Origin: Scilla litardierei
Taxonomy: Eukaryota > Streptophyta > Magnoliopsida > Asparagales > Asparagaceae
Assembly (NCBI GenBank): GCA_030789695.1
Contig: CM061138.1
Location: forward strand, 183,001,051-183,065,050
DNA length: 64,000 nucleotides
Direction of reading: 5' to 3'
Each line of letters starts with the position of its first letter. Position 1 is the first letter of the stretch. The notes under the pieces are model-generated. The model made no database searches and was not told where the DNA came from. It saw nothing but the letters and a program-made list of their open reading frames with translations. The position numbers and the translations under genes were made by a program. Of the stretch, positions 23,084 through 35,072 are shown piece by piece.

Positions 23084-24888
23084 TGATTTAGATTGAATAT
23101 TGCGTATTTAACCCCTCATCTAGTGATATTTTGTGCCTATATAATGCTTAATTGGTCTCTAGTGCATTCGTATTTTGTATATCATTAATTATTAGAGCAA
23201 AACCATCGATTTGTGCACAAACTATGAATTCTATTGAGTATTTCTGCACTTTTTATATTTTTCCTAGCTTGGTCTCGATCTCACGATTCCAACGACTATT
23301 TATTTGTATTTTTCTGAGATCTGTGCTAATTACTTTGAATTTTTGAATGCAGAATATCATTTATTAGAAATAAAATAAAGTTGGCACGAATCTTGATGAA
23401 CACGTGGAGGCCATCCAACCGATTCCCGCTCCATCTGACGGCTACAAACTTCGGGCTACGCGGTTCATTCTCCACAGTTGGATTGAGATCCAACGGCTGT
23501 CGAGCGCCCCGCAGCGTACGCGAGATCAGACGACGCGGCCCCATCCAGACCGTTCAAACTGCTGATCCAACGGTCACGAGCGAACTAAATCGGAGCGGAT
23601 GCTGGGCGTCTCTGGACACGCGGCGGCACACCGTTAAATCCCGCCTAATGACTGGACGGCTCGGATTCACTCCGCTGAGCGAGCGAAGAACGAAAGATGT
23701 GGGCGACGTGGACTCGTCTACGCCCTCCGATGCCGATCCAACGGCTAATCTCACACCCGCAGTTTGAAAAGGCAGCAGCCCCTCTTTGCGCACGTGGGAT
23801 GATCGTGGCCGTGCGATGTTTGATCCGACGGTTGCAACCCAATCCGAAGCGAATTCGGATGTATTCGAAGCAGCGGAGCGGGTTGAGCGACATCCGAAGG
23901 ACACGTGTCAAGCCTATATTTAATCCCGCTTGATCGTGCGGCTGAGGTTTGATCCAACTGTGATATTGGGTATGGATGCGGGTTTGAACCCGATAACGCC
24001 CATTAAACCCGCAAGCCTATTATTTAAGATTATTATAGGGTTTTGGGCGTATTATTGGCGTATTGGAGCATCTAGGAGCCAATTTTCCCCTCTGAAAAAT
24101 TCTATAAATTTCCAGAGGCTGTTCTTCAGTTTTCCAGAGAGTTTGGAGGCTTAGCTTGGAGTTTTGGTGATATTTTCTTTAACTTATACCCCGTATTTGG
24201 GTGTTTTCTATTGTATTTTGCTATGAACTTGAAGTATTTGGCTATGAAACTAGTTTATTCTTGCATTATTAGTAGCTAATTCTTATTTGTACATGGTATG
24301 GAGTAGTTAAGGGATGTGAATCGTATTTGTTTGGTTAAATATCATCGTTCGTAAGCGTTTATGTTGCTAAAGTTGTAATTTTTACTATGAAATCCGCTTT
24401 TTCATCTTCCAAAAGAAGTGACAAGGTTGATGCTCACCCCAAAAGGGTGAGCTTTGATCTCTCCAAAAGAGAGTTTCATACCATATTCGTAGGATTATAA
24501 TTTTAGCGACTATTTAATTCATATTGTGCTTGAATCCCCAAAAGAGTATCTTCCGATGAATCGCTCCCAAAAGGAGGATTTATTCAGTTATATTTGATCA
24601 ACCAACGTATACGAATCACTGTCCTAACGAACCCATACCATGTGCATACTTCTCATTGTTATTTTCACGAGTTTTCATTGTTCGTATCGTTCACGTATTC
24701 ACAATCCACCATCAAACTCATTCGCACCATCACCATTTAAAGTGTTTAGTTTCTCTACGTAGATTTTCTATTTGATTTAAGTTTGTGGTTTCAACAGATT
24801 TCTCCCGAGGATTCGACATCTGGACTTCCGGATTATACTACTTGTACAGACTCTTGAGCTTGAGAGAAGCACCTTTTTTGTCCCACCA
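23084..24888 (+). repeat. 3' LTR of Athila E
   Basis: TGATTTAGATTG...GTCCCACCA, 1805 bp. It directly follows a polypurine tract and is followed by the CTTGT duplication, where the gag of B resumes. Confidence 0.9.
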
Positions 24889-24893
24889 CTTGT

Positions 24894-25945
24894 CAGCACT
24901 TTTGATGACTCCGATGAGGACACGTCAAGTGATGAAGAAGAGGATGATAAGGAGCGAGCTCATATGTGCTTCGCGGCTTTTAATGATTCTTCATCAATCT
25001 CTTCGAGTTCAATCGATAAGGAGATGGAGGCGTGGCTTAACCCCAAAGAGGAAATGTGCTTCATGGCAAGGGGGGAAGAGTCTTCGTCAAGCTCTAGCGA
25101 GGAGAAAAGTGATGAGGAAGTTGAGGAGGAGAAGCTATCCTACGAGGAGCTCGAATACCGCTTCAACGTGGTCTCCAATGGGGTAAGTAAGTGCATCGAC
25201 TCATATGCTAAATTGAAAGCTAAATTTAAAAATGCTATGAGTAGGTTGCATGCCTTAGAATCTACTAGTGTAAATGACAATGATGCTTTGCATGTTTGTG
25301 ACACTAGTGAGAGAGAGAGAGACACTTCTCTCTCAAGTTAAGGAATTGAGATTAACTAATGAGAATCTTGTTGCTCAAAACCTTAGCTTAGAAACTGGCA
25401 TTCAACAACTTACGTTGAAATGCGAAGATGAATCCCAGAAGCTCAAAAGCTTTGTTTACTCTAGGGATTCACTCCACGGTTTGCTTGAAAAACAACATCC
25501 GGCAAACCATAGATGAGGTTTGGGATACACTCCAAAGGTGGTTACCAAACCCACCTATAATTCTTCTTTTGGTGCAAATTCAAGAAATATTGCTAAAACA
25601 CCTAAGAAGAATCAACATGCTTTCTTGTACAACAATAACATCAACAAGAAGCATGTAGATCACAAGGTGATGAGGAAGAATGAAGACTCTTCATTTTTTG
25701 CTAAGAAGCAAAATCCTCATTCTTTGCATGTCAAGCAATTTGTTTCTACACATAAGCATGCCACATCCACCCCTCTTGCCAAGGCAAAACCATTGCCTAG
25801 GAAATCCTTGAGATTATGGATTCCCACTAAGGTTAGTGTGTAAGAGAGGGATAGCTACACCAACTCTCTAGTTATGGATGTGATCACCTCATGTGATTCC
25901 ATTAGGAAATCAAACTCCTCTTGGGTTTGGTTGCCTAATGTTTAG
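24894..25945 (+). pseudogene. Copia gag of element B, C-terminal coiled-coil part
   Basis: This continues the gag after the zinc knuckle. It encodes an acidic Ser/Glu-rich stretch (about 24900-25130), then a long helical segment with heptad character (LSYEELEYRF to HALES, then SQVKELRLTNENLVAQNLSL), then a basic, Asn/Lys-rich region, and ends in WVWLPNV followed by TAG at 25943. Breaks include a frameshift at the GAGAGA run near 25312-25325, a TGA near 25514, and TAA near 25842 where D has CAA. An extended gag with a coiled-coil C terminus is known for Sireviruses. After the stop no pol follows; the spacer begins directly. Confidence 0.8.
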
Positions 25946-26884
25946 GTTCCTCACACATATGCATATTGCATGGGTATTGTGCTTGAATGTTTATTTTTAG
26001 CATACCCATTGTTTGTTTGTGTTTCATGGTTTTGAAAATATTTTCAAACTTATTTTTCATGAAAATGGGGACCTTGGGGTTTGTTGACATGCATGCATTT
26101 TTGATCCATGTGTATGTCAATGTTGGAGTTAATATGTTATATGTTTAAAGTATTTTAAGACATATTTTAACTCTCATTTCGGAGGTTATTTGAGATCATT
26201 ATTCACATTTGGTTGTTTTTGATCTCAAACCAAACATCTTGTATATTGCCAACTTGTTTCATGATATATTTGTTTTTTGGAAATATTCTTTGTGTATCTT
26301 TCAAACTTGATTTTTCCATATCTATTGCTTTGATACACTTTTGGCCCATGACTCCATTAATTATAATTGGTATTAGATCTTATAAGTCAAAAGTTGACCA
26401 TTTCTATGATCTAGGGGGAGCATGGGATAGTGAATTGATACCCACTAAATTTTTAAATTTGGTATCATACATATCTTTCTTTTCTGGCATATTGTCACAT
26501 CTTGGTTAAGATGACAAAAGGGGGATATTTTTGATGTCCACCTTTTTAACGATGTCAAGGGGGAGAGATATATGCATTATGTAAATATATATGGGGAGAT
26601 ATATTCATATGCATATGGGGAGAGATATATCTATGGGGAGAGATATATGGGATTAGATAAACCTGGCATGTTTGCATGATATTGTATTTTACTTTTTGGT
26701 TTACAATTGGTTTATGTAATCCATGCCTATTATATGTCACCTTGATTTCAGTTGGTATTATGAGTATTTACCTTTGTGTAGCTCATTGTTTATTTGGTGC
26801 ATATAAGTAGGGGGAGCTCATTAGCACTGTGCTTTAATACTTTGTATTTTATATAATGTGTGTCATCATCAAAAAGGGGGAGAT
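25946..26884 (+). other. 3' spacer of element B with repeated polypurine tracts
   Basis: Non-coding. G-rich purine tracts occur at about 26412, 26516, 26557, 26592, 26616, 26632, 26809 and 26871-26884. The stretch 26557-26650 is a small array of GGGGAGAGATATAT-like units. The last tract abuts the LTR. It closely matches 30869-31806 of element D. Confidence 0.8.
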
Positions 26885-28749
26885 TGTTGAGTATTGGTGT
26901 TTTATACCAATCTTATTTTGATGATGATCACAACATTATGTTGTTGCTAATGACTCTCATGTTTTAGTCTCTCAGTTTTTTTCTCAAGAATATCTTTCTT
27001 GGAGACTAATCACTTGGTGCAAGGATGGACATCAAGTGGAGATGAGCCAAAGCTTGGACTTAAGGAGTGCCAAAGCTTGGAGATGATGGAGAGCAATCAA
27101 GGCATCAAGATTGAAGACTTAGACTCTAAGGAAAGCATTGTAATCCATGTAATTTACTTTATTGCTTTCTCTCTCTTTCGAGTCTAGGGTTAATGTAATG
27201 CCTTGTTAGATGGTTTACTCATTAATGCATATGCATATAACCATCGTAGTGAGCCTTAGGATTATCATAGAATCCAACCCAATAGGTTCACTCTGTCCAA
27301 AGACTCTTTTGGAGTCTCTGGCTTTCCGTTAGTCGCCTGCTGAAGGAAACAAAGTCGACTGGGTGATTTTCAGTCACCTGTAGATCCTTCTACAGTCGTC
27401 TGACATGCACAGCTCAAGTCAACATTTCAATTGACTCAAACTTGAGCTTTACGCACAGTCGTTTGTCGATCAGTTTACATTCGCCTGTATTTTTACAGTC
27501 GCCTGGAGATTGGTCATCAGTCGCCTGTATAGCGTAAGTGCATTATCTGTATCTCTCTGTTGTTTCTCCATTTTATTCTGCAGACGACTGATGAAGAATA
27601 TACAGTCGCCTGACTATTTGACAGTCGACTGTAGTATTAACATCAGTGCCTATGCGAAGAATTGGAGAAAGAGTGCAGCTCTCTGTTTCGATCCATCCCC
27701 TGCAGCAGTCGCTTGCTGTAGTATTTACAGGCGCCTGTCCTGTTTGTCAGTCGACTGTATTGACTGCATCAGTCGACTGTCCTGGCTCAGATTATAGCCG
27801 TTGGACATTTTCTAGCCGTTGATCAGTCGACTGTCTTTTGATCAACAGTCGACTGTTCCTGTCATTTTCACCCAGTTTCTAGCCGTTGCTGAATTCTTTC
27901 TTTGGCTGTTTCCTTGGGTTTTGGGGCTTGATATGGGGTTCCTATATATTTGAGTATGCTTCCTTCACTTGAGAACTCTTGACAACACTTGATAACTCTT
28001 GACTCTATAGAAAATCTCAAGAGATCAATAAGCTACTCTCAAGCTCCCTCATTTCCCTCAATTGAGCATTCATCTTTCTTCATGCATTGAAGTCCAGCTC
28101 AAGGGAAATCATCCAAGTGCTCTCAAGCATATTCCAACACTTGGAGATCCTCTTCAATGCCTTGCATCCATTCATGAGTAAGCATCTCAAGGCATATGTA
28201 AGAGTATTTATTTTACTTGGTGTAATTTGTGTCTCTAATTCTCTTTGTGGGAAGAATTAGATCTTTCTCTCTTTATGGGAGGTTCTCTCTTTGTGGGAGG
28301 TTGTCTCTTTGTGGGACTTAGGAACTCTCTTTGTGGGAGTAACTCTCTTTGTGGGAGTTTAGTGTCCTATCGTAGGGCCAACCCTAATTTTCTGAGTGGG
28401 AGTTAGTGATTCTCTGTATGAGAGTCTTGATCCTCGTATAGGATTGGTTGGATCCTTGTGTAGGGCATAAATCCTCTTTGTGGGGTATCTCCTTGTGAGA
28501 TTTGTATTCACTTCTCTATGTGGGAATATAGTGAATTTTGGTGTGGCTGGATGTACCCAAATTTGGGGAACCAGTGTAAAAATGTGTGTTTGCGTTTGGA
28601 TTGATTGTGCCTTTTAATTCCTCTTGTATTTATAATTTCGCATTTGCAAGTAAAATTTTAATTGGACAATTTTATTGCCATTACACTAGTCACCCCCCCC
28701 CCCCTCTAGTGTGTGTTGTTAGTATTGCAAGGGTAAGGCGATCCTTACA
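26885..28749 (+). repeat. 5' LTR of element D (possibly chimeric with the start of B's 3' LTR)
   Basis: TGTTGAG...CCTTACA, 1865 bp. It is preceded by B's polypurine tract and followed by an intact primer site. A TATATATT promoter box lies at 27943-27950, with a CAGTCGACTG cluster upstream. Confidence 0.85.
27622..27855. repeat. Perfect CAGTCGACTG palindromes in the D LTR
   Basis: Exact copies start at 27622, 27748, 27770, 27824 and 27846, with the related palindrome CAGGCGCCTG at 27728. The two closest pairs have 22-bp start-to-start spacing. The TATA region begins about 90 bp after the last. Confidence 0.9.
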
Positions 28750-28751
28750 AT

Positions 28752-28763
28752 TGGTATCAGAGC
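28752..28763 (+). promoter_or_regulatory. Primer-binding site of element D
   Basis: TGGTATCAGAGC, two bases after the LTR end, matches the complement of initiator tRNA-Met. Confidence 0.88.
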
Positions 28764-28785
28764 GAGGTTATAGCATACTGCAACG

Positions 28786-30868
28786 ATGGCATTCTACACC
28801 TCATCCGCATCTCATGAAGAAGGGCACTCAACCGTTCGACCCCCGCTCTTCAACGGAAGCAACTACCCTAGTTGAAAGATCAGGATGATGATCTACATGG
28901 AGGGTCAAGACCTATGGGACATCACGGAGGTGCCATTTGAGAAGCCCACTACACCCGCGGCTTCAAGGACAAAGGCGGAGAAGGACTCGATCAAGTTCAA
29001 TGCGAGAGCTATGAACGCGTTACATTGCGCACTCTCTGCAAATGAGTTCAACTGCATCTCCATGTGCAAAACGGCCAACGATATTTGGCATACCCTGGAG
29101 ATTTGTCATGAAAGGACAACGAAGGTAAAGAAATCTAAACAAACTGTGTTTAGATCTAAATATGAAATGTTTAAGATGTAGGAAGGTGAAAGCATTTCAG
29201 AGATGTTCACAAGGTTCACTGAGATCATGAACGCTTTGGAGAGACTCGGGAAGATGATTTCCCAAGAGGATCGTGTAGAGAAGATCCTTTACTCTCTCAC
29301 ACCTCGTTGGGAGTCAAAGGCCAACGGAATTTTGGAGTTATATGACACGTCCAAATATACCGTTGAGGAGTGCATTGGTAATCTCATGGCGTATGAAGTG
29401 AAGCTTCAACACAAGAAGGAGATTCTACCAACTAAGCCCGAGAAGCTAGAGAAGCAAAAGGGGGTTGCATTCCATGCCAAGGAGGAGCCAATCAAGTGGA
29501 GGAGGAAATTCCATCGAGAAGCTCCTAGTGAAGAAGATGAGCAAGAAGATGCAACTGGAGAAGAAATTGAGGAGCTTGCCGAGCAATTCAAAGCATTTCT
29601 CAAGTGCAAGCAAGGTAAGTCTTTGTCAAAGTTTGCCTCCAATTCTAACAAGGTTCCTACTTGTTATACTTGCAGTGGAAAAGGTCACGTGTCCATCGAA
29701 TGCCCTTCCAAACCCAACAAAGAAACTTACAAGAGTAAAGGGAAGAAGCATTGGAAAGGAAGGTCCAAGTCCAAGAACCAAAAGAAGGGACTAATCGGGA
29801 CCTTTGATAATTCGAGTGAGGACACTTCGAGCAACGAATAAGAGGATGCAAAGGAGGATGCTCAAGCATGCTTTATAGCCTTTGTTGCTCCTACACCAAT
29901 CCCATCTGGATTAACTGAGGAGGAATTGGATGCTTGGCTCGATAATTACAATTCCTATGAGGAATCGTGCCTCAAGGCTAATAAGGAAGAGTCTTCGCTT
30001 TGCTCAAGCAAGCAGGAAAGCGACGAGGTGGTCAAAGAAGATGTCATTGATGAGATTGAAGAGAAGATATCATACGAGGAGCTTGAACATCGTTTCGGTA
30101 TGGTTTCCGAAAAGGCTAGTAAGTGCATCAACTCTTACAATAAATTAAAAGTAAAATATAGAATTGCTAAGAGTATGTTGCATGAACTAGAAAATGCTAG
30201 TGTAATTCATGATGAAAGGCATGCTTATGACACTAGTGAGAGAGACACACTTCTCTCTCAAGTTAAGGAATTGAGTCTTACAAATGAAAAACTTGTTGCT
30301 CAAACCGTAGCTTAGATGCTCACATTCAACAACTTACGTTGAAATGTGAAGAGGAATTCCGTAAGCTCATAAGCTTTGTGTATTCTAGAGATTCACTCCG
30401 CGATTTGTTAGAAAAACAACATCCGGCAAATCATAGAGGAGGTTTGGGTTATATTCAAAATGTGGTTCCCAAACACACCTCTAATTTCTCTTGTGGTGCA
30501 AATACAAGAAATATTGCTAAAGTACCTAAGAAGAATCACCATGCTTTCTTGTACAACAATAACATCAACAAGAAGCATGTAGATCACGAGGTAATGAGGA
30601 AGAATGAAAATCTTCATTTTTTGCTAAGAAGCAAAATCCTCATTCTTTGCATGCCAAGAAATTCATTTCTACACTTAAGCATGCCACATCCCCCCCTCTT
30701 GCAAAGGCAAAATCCTTGCCTAGGAAATCCTTGAGATTATGGATTCCCACTAAGGTTAGTGTGCAAGAGAGGGATAGTAACATCAACTCTCTAGTTAGGT
30801 ATGTGATCACCTCACGTGATTACATTAGGAAATCAAACTCCTCTTGGGTTTGGTTGCCTAATGTTTAG
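28786..30868 (+). pseudogene. Copia gag of element D
   Basis: Full-length relative of the B gag, starting at ATG 28786. In order: UBN2-type gag domain (28786 to about 29360); zinc knuckle at 29662-29703 (CYTCSGKGHVSIEC); acidic linker with a TEEELDAWLDNY segment; coiled-coil part (about 30065-30310); basic Asn-rich end; WVWLPNV and TAG at 30866. Breaks: TGA at 28874 in place of Trp, TAG at 29179 in place of Gln, TAA at 29839, a stop with frame change near 30313, and another frame change near 30620-30650. Several stops are C-to-T or G-to-A changes. As in B, the gene is followed directly by the polypurine-rich spacer with no pol, so loss of pol preceded the split of B and D. Confidence 0.85.
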
Positions 30869-31806
30869 GTTCCTCACACATATGCATATTGCATGGGTAT
30901 TGTGCTTGAATGTTTATTTTTTAGCATACCCATTGTTTGTGTGTGTTTCATGATTTTGAAATAATTTTTCAAACTTATTTTTCATGAAAATGAGGACCTT
31001 GGGGTTTATTGACATACATGCATTCTTGATCCATGTATATGTCAATGGGGGAGTTAATATGTTATATGTTTAAATTATTTTAAGACATATTTTAACTCTC
31101 ATTTCGGAGGTTTTTTGATATCATTATTCACATTTGGTTGTTTTTGATCTCAAACCAAACCTCTTGTATATTGCCAATCTGTTTCATGATATATTTGTTT
31201 TTGGCAATATTCTTTGTGTATCTTTGAAGCTTGATTTTTTCATATCTATTGCTTTGATACACTTTAGGCCCATGGCTCCATTAATTATAATTGATATTAG
31301 ATACTAGAAGTCAAAAGTTGACCATTTCTATGACCTAGGGGGAGCATGGGATAGTGAATTGATACCCACCAAATTTTTAAATTTGGTATCATACATATCT
31401 TTCTTTTCTTGCATATTGTCACATCTTGGTTAAGATGACAAAGGGGAATATTTTTTATGTCCACCTTTTTGACGATGTCAGGGGGAGAGATATATGCATT
31501 ATGTAAATATATATGGGGAGATATATTCATATGCATATAGGGAGAGATATATCTATAGGGAGAGATATATAGGATTAGATAAACCTTGCATGTTTGCCTG
31601 ATATTGTATTTTACTTTTTGGTTTACAATTGGTTTATGTAATCCATGCCTATTATATGTCACCTTGATTTCAGTTGGTATTATGAGTATTTACCTTTGTG
31701 TAGCTCATTGTTTATTTGGTGCATATAAGTAGGGGGAGCTCATTAGCACTGTGCTTTAATACTTTGTATTTTACATAATGTGTGTCATCATCAAAAAGGG
31801 GGAGAT
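30869..31806 (+). other. 3' spacer of element D with repeated polypurine tracts
   Basis: Non-coding, nearly collinear with the spacer of B. It has the same array of GGGGAGA and ATAGGGAGAGATATAT units at about 31480-31570 and ends AAAAAGGGGGAGAT at 31806. Confidence 0.8.
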
Positions 31807-33662
31807 TGTTGAGTATTGGTGTTTTATACCAATCTTATTTTGATGATGATCACAACATTATGTTGTTGCTAATGACTCTAATGTTTTAGTCTCTCAGTTT
31901 TTTCTCAAGAATATCTTTCTTGGAGACTAATCACTTGGTGCAAGGATGGATATCAAGTGGAGATGAGCCAAAGCTTGGGCTCAAATAGTGCCAAAGCTTG
32001 GAGATGATGGAGAGCAATCAAGGCATCAAGATTGAAGACTTAGACTCTAAGGAAAGCATTGTAATCCATGTAATTTACTTTATTGTTTTCTCTCTCTTTC
32101 GAGTCTAGGGTTAATGTAATGCCTTCTTAGATGGTTTACTCATTCATGCATATGCATATAACCATCTTAGTGAGCCTTAGGATTATCATAGAATCCAACC
32201 CAATAGGTTCACTCTGTCCAAAGACTCATTTGGAGTCTCTGGCTTTCCGTCAGTCGCCTGCTGAAGGAAACACATTCGACTGGATGATTTCCAGTCACCT
32301 GTAGATCCTTCTACAGTCGTCTGACATGTACAACTCAAGTCAACATTCCAATTGATTCAAACTTGAGCTTTACGTACAGTCGTCTGTCGATCAGTTTACA
32401 GTCGCCAGTATTTTTACAGTCGCCTATAGATTGGACATCAGTCGCATGTATAGCATAAGTGCATTATCTGCATCTCTCTGTTGTTTCTCCATTTTATTCT
32501 GTAAACGACTGATGAAGAATGTACAGTCGCCTGACTATTTGACAGTCGATTGTAGTATTAACATCAGTCGCATGTGCAAAGAATTGGAGAAAGCGTGCAG
32601 CTCTCTGTTTCGATCCATCCCCTGCAGCAGTCGCCTGCTGAAGGATTAACATGCGCCTGTCCTGTTTGTCAGTCGACTGTATTGACTGCATCAGTCGACT
32701 GTCCTGGCTCAGATTATAGCCGTTGGATATTTTCTAGCCGTTGATCAGTCGACTGTGTTTTGATCAACAGTCGACTGTTCCTGTCATTTTTGCCCAGTTT
32801 CTAGCCGTTGCTGAATTCATTCTTTGGCTGTTTCCTTGGGTTTTGGGGCTTGATATGGGATTCCTATATATTTGAGTATGCTGCCTTCACTTGAGAACTC
32901 TTGACAACACTTGATAACTCTTGACTCTATAGAAAATCTCAAGAGATCAATAAGCTATTCTCAAGCTCCCTCATTTCCCTCAATTAAGCATTCATCTTTC
33001 TTCATGCATTGAAGTCCAGCTCAAGGAAAATCATCCAAGTGCTCTTAAGCATATTCCAACACTTAGAGATCCTCTTACATGCCTTGCATCCATTCATGAG
33101 TAAGCATTTCAAGGCATATGTAAGAGTATTAATTTTACTTGGTGTAATTTGTATCTCTAATTCTCTTTGTGGGAATTAGATCTTTCTCTCTTTGTGGGAG
33201 GTTCTCTCTTTGTGGGAGGTTGTCTCTTTGTGGGACTTAGGAACTCTCTTTGTGGGAGTAACTCTCTTTGTGGGAGTTTAGTGTCATGGCGTAGGGCTAA
33301 CCCTAATTCTCTCAGTGGGAGTTAGTGATTCTCTGTGTGGGAGTCTTGATCCTCGTGTAGGATTGGTTGGGTCCTTGTGTAGGGCATAAATCCTCTTTGT
33401 GTGGTATCTCCTTGTGAGATTTGTATTCACTTCTTTGTGTGGGAATATAGTGAATTTTGGTGTGGCTGGATGTACCCAAGTTTGGGGAACCAGGGTAAAA
33501 CTGTGTGTTTGCGTTTGGATTGATTGTGCCTTTTAATTCCTCTTGCATTTATAATTCCGTATTTTCAAGTTAAATTTTAATTGGACAATTTTATTGCCAT
33601 TACACTATTCGCCCCCCTCTAGTGTGTGTTGTTAGTATTGCAAGGGTAAGGCGATCCTTACA
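31807..33662 (+). repeat. 3' LTR of element D
   Basis: TGTTGAG...GGCGATCCTTACA, 1856 bp. It matches 26885-28749 and is followed at 33663 by the interrupted 3' LTR of B. Confidence 0.88.
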
Positions 33663-34483
33663 TTATACTCTAAGGAAAGCATTGTAACCCATATAATTTA
33701 CTTTATTACTTTCTCTCTCTTTTGAGTCTAGGGTTAATGTAATGCCTTGTTAGATGGTTTACTCATTCATGCATATGCATATAACAAGCTTAGTAAGCCT
33801 TAGAATTATCATAGAATCCAACCCAATAGGTTCACTCTGTCCAAAGACTCTTTTGGAGTCTCTGGCTTTCTGTCAGTCGCTTGCTGAAGGAAACACAGTC
33901 GACTGGGTGATTTCCATTCGCCTGTAGATCCTTCTACAGTCGTTTGACATGCATAGCTCAAGTCAACATGTCAATTGACTCAAACTTGAGCTTTACGCAC
34001 AGTCGTCTGTCGATCAGTTTACAGTCGCCTGTATTTTTATAGTCGCCTGGAGATTGGTCATCAGTCGCCTGTATAGCGTTAGTGTATTCTCTGCATCTCT
34101 CTGTTGTTTCTTCATTTTTTACAACAGACGACTGATGAAGAATGTACAGTCACCTGACTATTTGACAGTCGACTGTAGTATTAACATCAGTCGTCTGTGC
34201 GAAGAATTGGAGAAAGAGTGCAGCTCTCTGTTTCGATCCATCCCCTGCAGTAGTTGCCTGCTGAAGGATTAACATGCGTCTGTCTTGTTTGTCAGTCGAC
34301 TGTATTGTCTTCGTCAGTCGACTGTCCTGGCTCAGATTATAGCAGTTGGATATTTACTAGCCCTTGATCAGTCGACTGTGTTTTGATCAACAGTCGACTG
34401 TTCCTGTCGTTTTCGCCCAGTTTCTAGCCGTTGCAGAATTCTTTCTTTGGCTGTTTCCTTGGATTTTGGGGCTTAATATGGGG

Positions 34484-34545
<62 letters not shown>

Positions 34546-35072
34546 TGTGCTGCCATCTCTTATTCTTTCTTGATGCAATTGAAAATCTCAAGAGATCTAT
34601 AAGCAACCCTCAAGCTCTCTCATTTCCCTCTATTGAGCATTCATTCCTCTTCATGCATTAAAGTCCAGCTCAAGGGAAATCAACCAAGTGCATCTCTCGC
34701 AAATCTCATCACTTGGAGATCATCTTCCATGCCTTGCATTCATTTATGAGTAAGTTCATCTCAAGGCATAGGTAAGATTATTTGTTTAACTTCGTTATTT
34801 CATTGAAACCCTAGCTTTCTGTGTGAGAGCTAGTTACTCTCTGTGTGAGAATATAACCTTCTGTGTGAGTGTTGGTTGAGATCTCTCTGTGTGAGAGTTT
34901 AAGTCTTTCTGTGTGAAAGTAAGGATTTCTCTGTGTGAGAATCCTAAATCCTCTGTGTGAGGTCTCTCTGTGTGAGCGTGAGGATTTCTCTGTGTGAGAA
35001 TCCAAATCCTCTGTGTGATATATCTCTGTGTGAGATTGTATTCACTTTCAGTGTGAGAATTATAGTGGATTT
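33663..35072 (+). repeat. 3' LTR of element B, middle piece
   Basis: It matches the B 5' LTR from about 10733 onward, so the first 233 bp are missing. It shares TCTTTTGAGTC and the CTGTGTGAG repeat type with that LTR, against TCTTTCGAGTC and CTCTTTGTGGG in D. It is cut at 35072 by element C (duplication GATTT). Confidence 0.85.
34487..34542. repeat. (AT)28 microsatellite at the LTR promoter position
   Basis: A pure AT run lies between GGGGTTC and GAGTGTGCT. The B 5' LTR has a short version (12636-12651), and the D LTRs have CCTATATATTTGAG at the same place. Confidence 0.92.

Larger units (their letters stand above)
14418..24888 (+). mobile_element. Athila-type Ty3/gypsy retrotransposon E
   Basis: Complete structure: 5' LTR, Asp-type primer site, gag-pol, long 3' spacer, 3' LTR. 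The duplication CTTGT lies at 14413-14417 and 24889-24893. It sits inside the gag of element B. The integrase end ([20 protein letters not shown]) and the D-L-G protease motif are typical of Athila. There is no env-like ORF in the spacer. The LTRs differ by few substitutions in the parts I compared, so this is a fairly young insertion, yet gag-pol is already broken. Confidence 0.92.
26885..33662 (+). mobile_element. Gag-only Sirevirus-like element D
   Basis: LTR-gag-LTR: 26885-28749, internal 28750-31806, 31807-33662. The two LTRs share features missing in the B LTRs (CTCTTTGTGGGAG repeats, CCTATATATTTGAG promoter, AAGGCGATCCTTACA end), so they are a pair. No pol. At its right end the B 3' LTR resumes mid-sequence at LTR position 234. 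At its left end the flank is B's polypurine tract rather than the first 233 bp of B's LTR plus a duplication; recombination between the two LTR starts would explain this. Confidence 0.8.
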
